Assembly (NCBI GenBank): GCA_041394885.1
Contig: JAWKHI010000004.1
Span: forward strand, 1 to 64,000
Source of the DNA: DSOI01 sp041394885
GTDB taxonomy: Bacteria > Acidobacteriota > Terriglobia > Bryobacterales > Bryobacteraceae
Direction of reading: 5' to 3'
Length of the DNA: 64,000 nucleotides
Shown here: positions 18,541 to 27,535 of the stretch, in pieces
Position numbering within the stretch: position 1 is the stretch's first letter
Layout: each line of letters starts with the position of its first letter
The notes under the pieces: generated by a model
Databases searched by the model: none
The model's input: only the letters and a program-made list of their open reading frames with translations
What the model was told of the DNA's origin: nothing
Position numbers and translations under genes: made by a program

Positions 18541-18891
18541 GTGGACACCCGTCGAAAAATCAGCGTTGCGCCGCCGGAATCCGACCCGGGCACGGTCTGG
18601 GTGCGCGCATACTTTGACCCTGTTCTGCCGCATCACGCGCGGATGCTGGCGAGGCACAAGCAAGGCGCCGAACGGCTGGGCGTGATTATCGCGCCGCTCG
18701 AGGAATCGCTTCTGCCGGCTACGGCTCGGGCTGAAATCGTCGCCTCGCTCGAGTGCGTGGATCTGGTCCGCGCGCCCGGCGCCGAGACGCCCGCCGGCAC
18801 TGGCGTCATCGACGAATGCGAGAGCGACTTGCGGGAACGCGGGCGGTTTCTCCAACACGTCCTCGCCCGGCACGGGAGGCTCCGGGAATAA
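18541..18891 (+). CDS. Degenerate HldE/RfaE-like nucleotidyltransferase-fold protein
   Basis: A 116-residue protein read from GTG 18541 (an in-frame reading upstream exists but overlaps waaF and lacks family-like sequence). VWVRAYFDPVLPHHARML occupies the place of the GCFDxLHxGHxRxL motif of cytidylyl/ADP-heptose nucleotidyltransferases. RAEIVASLECVDLV matches the conserved RxxxLxALxCVDxV helix of HldE domain II. The catalytic HxGH is absent (PHHAR instead) and the ISSTxxR tail motif is missing, so it is probably not a working adenylyltransferase. It sits between waaF and waaC with 2 bases to the latter, implying an LPS-heptose role, perhaps regulatory or substrate-binding. Confidence 0.6.
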   Translation: MDTRRKISVAPPESDPGTVWVRAYFDPVLPHHARMLARHKQGAERLGVIIAPLEESLLPATARAEIVASLECVDLVRAPGAETPAGTGVIDECESDLRERGRFLQHVLARHGRLRE

Positions 18892-18893
18892 CC

Positions 18894-19847
18894 TTGCGGA
18901 TCCTGCTAGTGCGCCTCGGCGCCATGGGCGACATCATCCACGCCCTTCCGGCAGCGGCCACCATCCGCACGGCGCTCGGGCACTGCTCGCTCACCTGGAT
19001 GGTGGAGCCGCGGTGGGCGCCGCTGTTGGCCGGCAATCCCTACGTGGACGAACTTCTCCCGTTTGACCGCCGCTCGGCGGCTGGGATCCGGGACGCGATC
19101 GTGAGCCTGCGCAGAGGCAGCTTTAGCCTCGCGCTGGACCTGCAGGGGCTGATCAAATCCGCTCTGGCCGCCGTCATCGCACGGCCGGACCGCGTATTCG
19201 GGCTCCACCGGTCGCTGGTCCGCGAAAAGCCCGCCGCCCTTTTCTACTCTTCCGCCGTCGAGTCCAGCGCGGCACACGTGGTGGACCGCTACATCGACGT
19301 GGCTCTCGCCGCCGGGGGCGGACGTCCGGCGCGCCTGTTCCCCATCCCCGCCGGAGAAGCGGAGGGCGAACTCCCGGCCGGCCGTTTCATCCTGGCGTGC
19401 CCACTGGCCGGCTGGACCTCCAAGCAATGGCCGCTGGAACACTGGGAGGCGCTTGGCCGGCGGCTGGGCGAAGCCGGCGTCCCGCTGGTGCTCAATGGGC
19501 CTCCGGCGGCCGCCGCGACGCTAGCGAAAGTAGGTAGCGCGCACGTGCATCTATCCGGACTCCCGGGACTGATCGACGCCTCGCGGCGCGCGCTGGCGGT
19601 GGTGGGGGTCGACAGCGGTCCCTTGCATCTGGCGGCTGCGCTGGACAAACCCGGGGTGGCCATCTTCGGCCCGACCGACCCCGCGCGCAACGGACCCTAT
19701 GGCGAATCGATTCGCGTTGTGCGCGCGCGCGACGCCGAGACCACCTACCGGCGCGGGACCGAGATCGCACCCAGCATGCGCGCCATCTCGCCGGAATCGG
19801 TGTTTGAAACCTTGACGGCTGCCCTCACGGGGACGCGAGGGAGCTGA
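18894..19847 (+). CDS. waaC: LPS heptosyltransferase I
   Basis: A 317-residue GT9 enzyme. The family N-terminus (RILLVRLGAMGDIIHALPAA) begins directly after TTG 18894, which is therefore the likely start; the longer reading overlaps the preceding gene with no homology-like residues. Further motifs are LALDLQGLIKSALAA, VFGLHRSLVREKPAALFY, CPLAGWTSKQWPLEHW and VVGVDSGPLHLAAALDKPGV, all typical of WaaC. It transfers the first heptose onto Kdo2-lipid A. The TTG start may lower its expression relative to waaF. Confidence 0.92.
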   Translation: MRILLVRLGAMGDIIHALPAAATIRTALGHCSLTWMVEPRWAPLLAGNPYVDELLPFDRRSAAGIRDAIVSLRRGSFSLALDLQGLIKSALAAVIARPDRVFGLHRSLVREKPAALFYSSAVESSAAHVVDRYIDVALAAGGGRPARLFPIPAGEAEGELPAGRFILACPLAGWTSKQWPLEHWEALGRRLGEAGVPLVLNGPPAAAATLAKVGSAHVHLSGLPGLIDASRRALAVVGVDSGPLHLAAALDKPGVAIFGPTDPARNGPYGESIRVVRARDAETTYRRGTEIAPSMRAISPESVFETLTAALTGTRGS

Positions 19848-19855
19848 CTACCTGT

Positions 19856-20428
19856 ATGGAAATGAACCCGAGAGCGCGCCGGTATTGGTTCCCCAAACAC
19901 TACGCCGATGAGGTGCAGCGGCTGCGCGTGCCGCTGGGGTTCGCGATGGTGGCGCTATTCGGGTGGTATGCGCAGCCGGAGAAATGGTCGCTTTGGGCGG
20001 GAGTCCCTGTGTCGCTATGCGGATTGTGGATCCGGGCATGGGCGGCGGGCCACCTGGCGAAGAACGAAACGCTGGCGACGACGGGCCCGTTTGCCTATGT
20101 TCGCAATCCGCTGTATTTGGGGACTCTCATCGTGGCGCTGGGGTTGGCACTGGCGGGGCGGCAAATCGGATTGGCGGCGTTGTTCGCGGCAGCGTTCGTA
20201 TTCGTCTACCTGCCGGCGATGGAACTGGAAGAGCAACACCTGCGGCACTTGTTTCCCGAGTATGGGCCCTACGCGGAGCAGGTTCCGATGTTGATGCCTC
20301 GCGGAAAGTCCTCTTACGAAGGGGGACGATTTCGATGGTCTCTGTACCGCAGAAATCAGGAATACCAGGCGCTGGCGGGACTGGCCGCGGGAATCGCCTT
20401 TCTGGTTTGGCGATCCGGACTCCTCTGA
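19856..20428 (+). CDS. Isoprenylcysteine carboxyl methyltransferase-like membrane methyltransferase
   Basis: A 190-residue protein with several TM segments. It has the ICMT/PEMT signature TTGPFAYVRNPLYLGTL (SAM-binding region, ~residues 75-92) and a downstream ELEEQHLRHLFPEYGPY, where the Glu and the Fxx(Y)xxY pattern are conserved in the family. Bacterial members methylate lipids, small molecules or unknown carboxylates at the membrane. It follows waaC by 8 bases and probably belongs to the same transcript, so a lipid or LPS substrate is possible. The last 73 bases overlap a convergent gene. Confidence 0.85.
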   Translation: MEMNPRARRYWFPKHYADEVQRLRVPLGFAMVALFGWYAQPEKWSLWAGVPVSLCGLWIRAWAAGHLAKNETLATTGPFAYVRNPLYLGTLIVALGLALAGRQIGLAALFAAAFVFVYLPAMELEEQHLRHLFPEYGPYAEQVPMLMPRGKSSYEGGRFRWSLYRRNQEYQALAGLAAGIAFLVWRSGLL

Positions 20429-20805
20429 TGGAGTGGACTCACGCAATAGGCGGCGCGATTGGCCAGCAGGAAGCGGGCGGCCCCATCGGGCTTTGCGGCT
20501 TCGAACAGACAAGTGCGAGAACCTGCCCGGCCTTCCACGCGAACGCAATGGTCCTGCTGGCTTACTCTGAAGGCCATCCTGGCGCCATGATGAGCCCGCA
20601 GTGCGTCGAGCGGACCGATGCCCCCGTTCATGAACAGATGCACTTGCCCGTCGTATCCGATCAGGACATCGACGCCGGTCACTTCGCCTCCGGCATTGCG
20701 AACGCCTTCGGCCGCGTTCAGCAACTCCGTCGCATTGTTCCAGAACGATCCTGAGGCGTCTGCCTCCCTCCCGCTCCGTATTCGCCCCGCGACGGCTTGC
20801 CTCAC
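20356..20805 (-). CDS. Hypothetical protein, ~149 residues
   Basis: A GTG-started frame with GC-rich third positions and no matching gene on the other strand between 20429 and 20805, so it is probably real. Visible stretches include ATELLNAAEGVRNAGGEVTG, DVLIGYDGQVHLFMNGG and CVRVEGRAGSRTCLFEA. No family, signal peptide or TM segment is recognised. Its final ~24 codons run antisense into the convergent methyltransferase gene; the true stop may be as given or the tail may be an annotation artefact. Confidence 0.5.
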   Translation of the reverse strand: MRQAVAGRIRSGREADASGSFWNNATELLNAAEGVRNAGGEVTGVDVLIGYDGQVHLFMNGGIGPLDALRAHHGARMAFRVSQQDHCVRVEGRAGSRTCLFEAAKPDGAARFLLANRAAYCVSPLHQRSPDRQTRKAIPAASPASAWYS

Positions 20806-20943
20806 AGTTCCCTCATCGGACCGGAGCCGCCGTTCTGCGAGAATAAAGAGTCATCGTGATGGCGGTCCAAACCCCGCTCCCGGCCTGGTTCCGCTTTCCC
20901 CCGCCGTTGCGCCCGCGTTCGCCTCGCCGGAGCCGCGCTGGCG

Positions 20944-22383
20944 GTGACCGGGCTGTGCCTGGCCGCCCCGCCACCCACGGCGAAAGATATCGAGGCGGTG
21001 GCCACCGCGAGCCCAGCCATTCTCAACAGTCACTGGGGCGCCATGTTCCTCCGCCTCCAGACCGGGGAAGTGTTGTTCAGCCGCAATGCGGACTCGCTGT
21101 TTACGCCCGCCTCCAACGCCAAGCTCATTTCCACAGCCGCAGTGCTGACTCAGCTTGGGGCGGACTACCGCTTCCGTACCCGCCTGCTGGCCGCCCGCGG
21201 CCCCGACGGCGCCGGAGTGCTGCATGGCGACCTGGTGCTGGCGGGCGGCGGCGACCCCACTCTCGGCGCTCTCGCGGTCCCCTACCGGGCCACCGGACAT
21301 GCCACCGATCCGCTGGCGCCGCTGGCCGGGATGGTCGAGCAGGCCTGGAACGCCGGTCTCCGCCGGGTGGAAGGCGACATCGCCGGGGACGACACCCGAT
21401 ACTCCTGGATGCCCTTCCCGGAGGGATGGGCGCAGGACGACACTGTTTTCGGCTACGGCGCTCCGGTGAGCGCGCTCACCCTCCACGACAACCTGTTCGA
21501 ACTCCGCGTGCGTCCCACCGTGGCCGGCCAACCTCCCCGGCTCGACATCGATCCTCCGCTGCCCTACTTCACGTTCGACAACCGCGCAGTCACGGTAGGT
21601 GGAGCGGCCCCGGGCAGCGCCCCCGCCAAGTTGTACCTGGATCGCAGCCCAGGCTCGCGGCACATCCAAATCCGCGGCACGGTGGCCGTCAACCGCACCC
21701 GGACGTATGAGCTCGCCGTCGACGATCCCGCCGCATACGCCGCCTTTGCGCTGCGCGAGTTGCTGATCCGGCGCGGCATCGCCGTCACCGGCGGCTCTCA
21801 TACGCATCATCGGCCTCCGGGCCAACCGGCGGAGGAACAGCCGGCAGTGGAACTCGCGGCGCGTTCTTCCCCGCCCCTGATCGAGATTCTCGAAGTGATC
21901 GACAAGGTGAGCCACAATCTCTGGGCGGAGATGGTGCTGCGGGAAGCGGCCCACGCCGCCGCCATCGACGACACCGATCCCTCCGCGCTCACGAGCGCTT
22001 TCCTCGGGCAAGCGGGAGTGCACGACACCGAATACAAACTCGTGGACGGGTCGGGGCTTTCGCGGCTATCGCTGGTGAGTCCGGCAGCCCTGGTCCGACT
22101 GTTGCGGCACATGGCGTCGGCGGGAAAGCCGGAGCCGTGGCTCGGATTGCTACCGCTGGCAGGCCGCGAGGGCACACTCGAGAACCGTTTCCGCAAACAT
22201 GCCCGTGGGAGAATCGCCGCGAAAACGGGCACTCTCTCCGGAACCGGAGCCCTTTCCGGCTACGCCTTCGGAACCGATCCGGAGGACACGATCGTATTCT
22301 CGGTGCTGGTGAACAACGCCAACGCGCCTGCCTCTGAGATCCGGTCGTTCATCGATCAGATGGCCGAGTTGTTCGTGCCGTAG
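20944..22383 (+). CDS. dacB: D-alanyl-D-alanine carboxypeptidase/endopeptidase, PBP4 family (peptidase S13)
   Basis: A 479-residue serine DD-peptidase with all three active-site motifs: SxxK (TPASNAKLIS, ~residue 57), SxN (KVSHNLWAEM, ~residue 322) and KTG (AAKTGTLSGTGALSGY, ~residue 421). It trims or cleaves murein peptide crosslinks in the periplasm. The GTG at 20944 gives only a short hydrophobic leader (VTGLCLAAPPP). A longer leader (RLAGAALAVTGLCLAA) is encoded upstream in frame but has no ATG/GTG/TTG before the next stop, so the N-terminus may use a rare start or carry a frame error. Confidence 0.9.
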   Translation: MTGLCLAAPPPTAKDIEAVATASPAILNSHWGAMFLRLQTGEVLFSRNADSLFTPASNAKLISTAAVLTQLGADYRFRTRLLAARGPDGAGVLHGDLVLAGGGDPTLGALAVPYRATGHATDPLAPLAGMVEQAWNAGLRRVEGDIAGDDTRYSWMPFPEGWAQDDTVFGYGAPVSALTLHDNLFELRVRPTVAGQPPRLDIDPPLPYFTFDNRAVTVGGAAPGSAPAKLYLDRSPGSRHIQIRGTVAVNRTRTYELAVDDPAAYAAFALRELLIRRGIAVTGGSHTHHRPPGQPAEEQPAVELAARSSPPLIEILEVIDKVSHNLWAEMVLREAAHAAAIDDTDPSALTSAFLGQAGVHDTEYKLVDGSGLSRLSLVSPAALVRLLRHMASAGKPEPWLGLLPLAGREGTLENRFRKHARGRIAAKTGTLSGTGALSGYAFGTDPEDTIVFSVLVNNANAPASEIRSFIDQMAELFVP

Positions 22384-22429
22384 AAGTACCCCTTCCGCTG
22401 GTCCCCTGCGTGATAGTAGGATAACCGGG

Positions 22430-23230
22430 ATGCCCGTCAAATACCGATACGAAGAGTTCACCTGGCCCGAGATCCGGGATGCTGTCGCGCAGAACCGGGT
22501 CGCCGTGCTGCCGGTCGGCACGATCGAACAGCATGGCCCCCATCTGCCCCTACTCACCGACGTCATCACGGCCACGGAAATGTCCCGCCGCGCCGTTGCG
22601 CTTATCCCCGAGGAGGCAGTGCTGCTCCCCTCGGTCTACTACGCTTTCAATGAGCACCACCTCGACTTCCCGGGCACCATCGCGGTGCAGGGGGACACTT
22701 TCATCAACTACATTTCCGACATCGGCAAGAGTCTCGCGCATCACGGCTTCCGGAAAATCCTGCTCGTGAACGGCCACGGGTCCAACGTTCCGTTCCTCGA
22801 CATCGCCGCCCGCAACATCACCAATCACTCGGCGGCCATCTGCGCGATGATCCCGTGGTGGAGTCTGGTTCCCAAGGCATTGTTGAAGCAACTCCGTGAA
22901 TCGGAGTTCCCGGGGGGGATGGCGCACGGTTGCGAACTGGAGACTTCGGTGCTGCTCTACCTGTGCGGCGATCTGGTGCAGATGGACAAGGCGGAGAAAG
23001 ACCTTCCGGTCCAGCGGTCTGAATTTTTCTATTGGGATCTGGAGTCGCCGTCGCCCGTCTTTTTCCAGGAGTTCTTCAGCCGCTACTCACGAACGGGGAC
23101 GCTCGGGGATCCCACCAAAGCAACCCTTGACAAAGGCCGTCAATTCACCGAGGCCGTCATCGAGCGGCTGGTTCACCTGATCCGGGACCTGCGCAATCGG
23201 ACGATTGAGCCCCAGGTGGACCATCACTGA
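22430..23230 (+). CDS. Creatininase-family amidohydrolase
   Basis: A 266-residue protein with family motifs: VLPVGTIEQHGPHLPLLTDV (metal ligands Glu and His near residues 30-45), NEHHLDFPGTI, LLVNGHGSNVPF, and MAHGCELETSVLLYL. The last usually reads AHAGExETS; here the Gly-Glu pair is Cys-Glu but the Glu ligand is kept. Creatininase-fold enzymes open amide bonds in creatinine, mycofactocin precursors, or archaeal riboflavin intermediates. The context (PBP4 before, histidine kinase after) gives no clue to the substrate. It starts 46 bases after dacB on the same strand. Confidence 0.85.
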   Translation: MPVKYRYEEFTWPEIRDAVAQNRVAVLPVGTIEQHGPHLPLLTDVITATEMSRRAVALIPEEAVLLPSVYYAFNEHHLDFPGTIAVQGDTFINYISDIGKSLAHHGFRKILLVNGHGSNVPFLDIAARNITNHSAAICAMIPWWSLVPKALLKQLRESEFPGGMAHGCELETSVLLYLCGDLVQMDKAEKDLPVQRSEFFYWDLESPSPVFFQEFFSRYSRTGTLGDPTKATLDKGRQFTEAVIERLVHLIRDLRNRTIEPQVDHH

Positions 23231-23272
23231 GTCCGCGGGCACACACAGGGCGGCGAGGCTCAAAGCAGGAAT

Positions 23273-24565
23273 CTACTCGCCCTCGGTGGTCTCCCTCCCG
23301 TCGGCTTCCGCCGGGGGAGCCTCCGCCGGGGAGGCTTGCGCCAAGTGCCGGCTTACCGCGATCAGCAGTTCGGCCCGTTGGACGGGCTTGGCCAGGTACC
23401 CCTGCATACCGCTTTGCGCGCACGCCCGCCGCTGCTCATCGGAGAAATTCGCGGTTAGGGCAAGAATGGGAACGTTCTCGTACCCGGCAATACGGCGCAT
23501 TTCGCGGCACGTAGTGAAACCGTCCATGCCGGGCATCTGGAGGTCCATCAGCACCAGATCGAACGAGCCCGTGGCCGCGAGCGTTAGGGCGCGCTCTCCG
23601 CTTTCGGCCAACTGCACCGCGTAGCGGCCCTTTTTGAGCGCGTGGCTCACCACAGCCTGCGCGATTCGATTGTCGTCTACCACGAGGACCCTGCGGACCG
23701 TTTCGCTCTCGGAGAAGGGTGCGGGTTCCGCCGCCGCTGTCGACACTTGCAGCGGGAGCAGCACCTCAAAGACGCTGCCACGGGGCCCGCTGCCCTCCCC
23801 TACGCCGCTGCGCACCGAGATATAGCCGCCCATGCCGATCGCGATCGTTCGCGCGAGCGTCAGGCCCAGTCCCAAGCCACGATACATCCGGGCCAGTCCG
23901 CCATCGAGTTGCCGGAACGAATCGAAGATCACCTCGAGCTTGTTGGCGGGGATGCCGATCCCTGTGTCTGCCACGGCAAACCGCACCCAGCGGCGGTCGG
24001 AATCGGTTTGCGCCGCCCCCGGCCAACCCAAAACTTCCGTTTCCACCTTGGCGGAGAAACGGATCTCCCCCTCTGTGGTGAACTTCGCGGCGTTCCGGAG
24101 CAGATGCCCGAGAAGTTGGCGGAAGTGAACCTCATCGGCGATCACTGTCTCCGGGAGTTGCGGATCCCATTCGGTGGTCACTTCGAGATTCTTTCCCCGT
24201 ACCGCGGTCACCGTTTCTGCCCGCAACGCCTCGAGCACGGGCTCAAGGGCGAACTCGGAAGCTTCCAGCCGGAACTTGCCGGCTGTCCACGCGGAATAGT
24301 CGAGGATCGAATTCAGCGAGTCCAGAAGCTCCCGCGCACAGCCCCGCAGCGACTCGAGATAGTCACCTTGTTCCTCCGACATCGGAGTTTCCGCGAGCAG
24401 ATCGGCCATTCCGATCACACCGCTCAGCGGGGTCCGCAGTTCGTGGTTCAAACTTGCCAGGAACTCGCCCTTGAGCTGATCGTACTCGTTCCGCTGCGAC
24501 AAGTCCGGTGTGGCGCCGGAATTGCCCGCCACGGCAGAATTGAGAGAAGTTAGCCCGGCGCTCAT
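23273..24565 (-). CDS. Cytoplasmic hybrid histidine kinase with C-terminal receiver
   Basis: A 430-residue protein. The start at 24565 leaves only a ~25-residue head before the HisKA H-box (FLASLNHELRTPLSGVIGMA). HATPase_c follows with N box (LLRNAAKFTTEGEIRFSA), G1 (VADTGIGIPANKLEVI) and G2 (MYRGLGLGLTLARTIAIGMG). The receiver domain near the end has phospho-acceptor Asp in LVLMDLQMPGMDG and the Lys in YLAKPV. There is no sensor domain or TM segment, so input must come from a partner protein. The last ~20 residues are acidic. It is a lone minus-strand gene. Confidence 0.9.
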   Translation of the reverse strand: MSAGLTSLNSAVAGNSGATPDLSQRNEYDQLKGEFLASLNHELRTPLSGVIGMADLLAETPMSEEQGDYLESLRGCARELLDSLNSILDYSAWTAGKFRLEASEFALEPVLEALRAETVTAVRGKNLEVTTEWDPQLPETVIADEVHFRQLLGHLLRNAAKFTTEGEIRFSAKVETEVLGWPGAAQTDSDRRWVRFAVADTGIGIPANKLEVIFDSFRQLDGGLARMYRGLGLGLTLARTIAIGMGGYISVRSGVGEGSGPRGSVFEVLLPLQVSTAAAEPAPFSESETVRRVLVVDDNRIAQAVVSHALKKGRYAVQLAESGERALTLAATGSFDLVLMDLQMPGMDGFTTCREMRRIAGYENVPILALTANFSDEQRRACAQSGMQGYLAKPVQRAELLIAVSRHLAQASPAEAPPAEADGRETTEGE

Positions 24566-24725
24566 GCCCCCATTTGATCGACGGAACGCACCACGGGCTT
24601 TAGTACTTTCCCCGCAGTTGTTGGCCGGAATCACAATAATGGGATCGGGAAACCCCTTACCCCATCTGCTCTCACGGATATCCCCACCGCTGCCCACGAA
24701 TGGTACTGCGCACAAATCGAAGGGG

Positions 24726-25976
24726 TTACCACCCCCGGAAACGCCAAGCCGCGAACGCGCCCGCGCCGGCAATCATGGCGGTTAGTCCGCCAGCCACGCG
24801 CCAACCGAATCCGCGATTTCCGCCGGCGAAGGCAATCGCGGACTTGGCCACACCGTTGCTGGCGAGGGCGGTATAGATGCCCCACCAAGCGAGGTTCTCC
24901 CCGATGGAGCTGTCGTGCGCCATGCGGCCGAGGGAAACGGTCACCGAGTCCACGTCGAGGGAGCCTGCGAGGGCGCCGGTCCAGGACGTCGCGACGCCGC
25001 CATAGGTTGCGTTCACCCATTTGATGGTGAGGATGATGGCCGAGAAGGCCAGCCCGAACTTGAGAGCCGGAGCGATCCGGAAGGGGTTGGTGACAACGGG
25101 TCCGGCAGCGGCCATGGCGGGTTCCTGGCGGCTCCAAATGCCAAAGATGACTAAACCGATCAGGCAAGCGACGGCAAACACGGGCGCGGTGCGGGCGGCC
25201 AGATCGGGATGAACCACGGCGAGGATCGCCCACACGCGGGGAAACTGGATGGCGTTGGCGAGTACGGCCGAAGCGCCATAGATACGGGTGTGGCCGGGGT
25301 TGTCGCGATCCTGTTCAGCGAGCGAAGCGGTCACGGCGGTGGTGGAAGTGAGCGCTCCCAACACGGCTGTCAGCCGGAGCCCCCGCGAGGCGCCCAAGAA
25401 CTTTTGGAGGAAGTATCCGGCGAAAGAAATCGAAGACACCAGGATCACGAAAATCCACACCAGCCGCGGTTCGAAAAATTCGTAAGGACCATAGGCGCCC
25501 TGGGGCAGGATGGGATAGATGACGAAGATGGCGGCCAGGAACCGGATGGTGTCGCTGAACTCGGCGGCCGTAATGGTCTCGTGGACGAAGGTGTCAAGGG
25601 CGCGCTTGGCCTCGAGCGCCGCCACCAGCACGATCGCGACACTCACCGCCACCGGACGCACGGCAGTCAGCCCGGGCGACGCGGCCGCGTAGGCGAGCCC
25701 AAAAGTCGCCACCATGGCCAGTTCGGTCGTCATCCCCGATTCGGGCGTCAAGCCCCGCCAGGAACAAACGAGGGTAACCACAACCACGGCAGCCAGCAGC
25801 GTCACCGTCAGCGCCGCATTCTGAACCACTCCGCACAGACCGCCGATGAGCGAGGCGATGAGGAAGTCCCGCAAACCGGCCCGCGACGGTTGCTGGACCA
25901 TTTCGCGCTGCAAACCGACCAGGAGGCCGAGCAGCAGCGCCACCGCGATTCCGATCCAGGGCTCACCAGGGGACAT
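24726..25976 (-). CDS. MgtC/SapB-type membrane protein with DUF4010 C-terminal domain
   Basis: A 416-residue polytopic protein. The N-terminal MgtC-like part carries ALLLGLLVGLQREMVQQP and AGLRDFLIASLIGGLCG (compare GxxRExxxxxAGLRTxxLVxxG). The rest is a hydrophobic DUF4010 region (FLGASRGLRLTAVLGALTST, GASAVLANAIQFPRVW). MgtC relatives are tied to Mg2+ homeostasis, but DUF4010 fusions are uncharacterised. It is a stand-alone gene ~70 bases beyond the sulfatase gene's 3' end. Confidence 0.82.
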   Translation of the reverse strand: MSPGEPWIGIAVALLLGLLVGLQREMVQQPSRAGLRDFLIASLIGGLCGVVQNAALTVTLLAAVVVVTLVCSWRGLTPESGMTTELAMVATFGLAYAAASPGLTAVRPVAVSVAIVLVAALEAKRALDTFVHETITAAEFSDTIRFLAAIFVIYPILPQGAYGPYEFFEPRLVWIFVILVSSISFAGYFLQKFLGASRGLRLTAVLGALTSTTAVTASLAEQDRDNPGHTRIYGASAVLANAIQFPRVWAILAVVHPDLAARTAPVFAVACLIGLVIFGIWSRQEPAMAAAGPVVTNPFRIAPALKFGLAFSAIILTIKWVNATYGGVATSWTGALAGSLDVDSVTVSLGRMAHDSSIGENLAWWGIYTALASNGVAKSAIAFAGGNRGFGWRVAGGLTAMIAGAGAFAAWRFRGW

Positions 25977-26047
25977 GGTTTCCGCACCCCCATCGTAACG
26001 CGGAGCCTATCGTGCGGCAGCCTTCGACCAGAAGCACGTGGACGAGT

Positions 26048-27427
26048 TTAGCCGCGGCGCACCGGCCACTCGGCCGATTCCGTCCGCGCCCCGGCGAACA
26101 ACTGTTCCATTTTCCGAACGATCGGCTGGTTCGCCGCAGCGACGTCGTTGGTCTCGCCCAGATCACGCTTCAGGTCATACAACTCGATCGGCTTGGCGGG
26201 ACCCAGCCGGACCGCTTTCCAATCGTCCTGGCGAATCGCCTGATGGAATCCGCGCTCGTGGAATTCCCAGTACAAATAGTCGTGCTTGCGTTGCGGGCGG
26301 CCGAGAAGCTCTGGGGCAAACGAGATTCCATCGATCCCCTCCGGCGCCGCCGCGCCGGCGAGCTCGCACGCAGTGGGGAGAAAGTCCCAAAACGCGAGTT
26401 GGTGGTCGCTCTTGGAGCCTGCGCGGATGGTTCCCTTCCAACGGGCCAGGAACGGGACACGGATGCCGCCCTCATACAGATCGCGCTTGATGCCGCGAAG
26501 GGGACCGTTGTCGTCGAAGAAATCCGGATTGTGCCCGCCCTCGCGATGCGGGCCGTTGTCGGAGGTGAAAATGATGAGCGTGTTCTCGTCCTGACCGGTT
26601 GTCTTCAGGGTGTCGAGGATGCGGCCGATGTCGCGATCCATGCGTGTGACCATGGCGGCGAAGCCTTTGTCGGGGGCAGGCCAGTCCTTGCTGGTGTAGG
26701 GTTCAGTGGAGGGGACCTCCATGCCGTTGACGGCGTCACGGCCCATCTCGTTGTTGGCGTGCGGGATGGTGAGCGAGAGCTTCAGGAAGAACGGACGCTC
26801 GTCTTTCTTCTTCAGGAACTCGAGCGTGCGAGCGGCAAACAGGTCATGGGCGTAGTCCTTGCGTTGGGTACCCATGTTGCCGCGGGCGAGGAACGAGGTC
26901 TCCTGTTCCAGCAGGTGCTCAGGATAGTAGTTGTGGGCGTGGAGCTGACTGAAGAATCCGAACCATTCGTCGAAGCCCTTGCGCGTCGGATAGCCGGTTG
27001 AACCCAACTGCCCGAGCGACCATTTTCCGAACAGGCCGGTGCGATAGCCCGAGAACTTGAGAATCTCGGTGACGGTGAGATCCTGGGGGCGCAGCGGCAA
27101 GTCCGGGGACATGTTGCCGCGGGTGCGTCCGTGGCCGGTGTGATAGCCGGTCATGAGGCAGCAGCGGGACGGCGCACAGACGGTGGAACCGGCGTAGGCC
27201 TGGGAGAACTGCATGCCCTCGGCGGCAAGCCGGTCTATGTTGGGCGTCTGAATCTGCTTTTGTCCGTAACAGCCGAGGTTGCCGTAACCGAGGTCGTCGG
27301 CGAGGATGAACAGGATGTTCGGCTTGGTGCGGGTCTGGGCCGGACTGGCGTTGGCCAGGAGCCCGGCGGCGAGCGAGGACGAAAGAAATTGGCGACGGGG
27401 AAGCGGCACGGCTGTACTCCTTTTCAT
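26048..27427 (-). CDS. Tat-exported sulfatase (arylsulfatase type)
   Basis: A 459-residue protein. The start at 27427 gives a Tat-like leader (PLPRRQFLSSSLAAGLLANA). The mature N-terminus has the metal-binding NILFILADDLGYGNLGCYG, then the Cys-type sulfatase active site VCAPSRCCLMTG, where the Cys is converted to formylglycine. TSDNGPHREGGHNPDFFDDN supplies further Asp/Asn/His ligands. Family members remove sulfate esters from polysaccharides or aryl compounds in the periplasm. Formylglycine formation needs a sulfatase-modifying enzyme, which is not in this window. It is divergent from the HDOD gene. Confidence 0.92.
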   Translation of the reverse strand: MKRSTAVPLPRRQFLSSSLAAGLLANASPAQTRTKPNILFILADDLGYGNLGCYGQKQIQTPNIDRLAAEGMQFSQAYAGSTVCAPSRCCLMTGYHTGHGRTRGNMSPDLPLRPQDLTVTEILKFSGYRTGLFGKWSLGQLGSTGYPTRKGFDEWFGFFSQLHAHNYYPEHLLEQETSFLARGNMGTQRKDYAHDLFAARTLEFLKKKDERPFFLKLSLTIPHANNEMGRDAVNGMEVPSTEPYTSKDWPAPDKGFAAMVTRMDRDIGRILDTLKTTGQDENTLIIFTSDNGPHREGGHNPDFFDDNGPLRGIKRDLYEGGIRVPFLARWKGTIRAGSKSDHQLAFWDFLPTACELAGAAAPEGIDGISFAPELLGRPQRKHDYLYWEFHERGFHQAIRQDDWKAVRLGPAKPIELYDLKRDLGETNDVAAANQPIVRKMEQLFAGARTESAEWPVRRG

Positions 27428-27535
27428 GGAACGAGGGTGTCTTGCTAGTCTACCGCGGACCGGCAAATGTGCCGGGTCTCGAGCCGATGGCGCCTCTTGG
27501 CTCGATTTGATAAAGGGCAACGCCAACGCTCCGAT

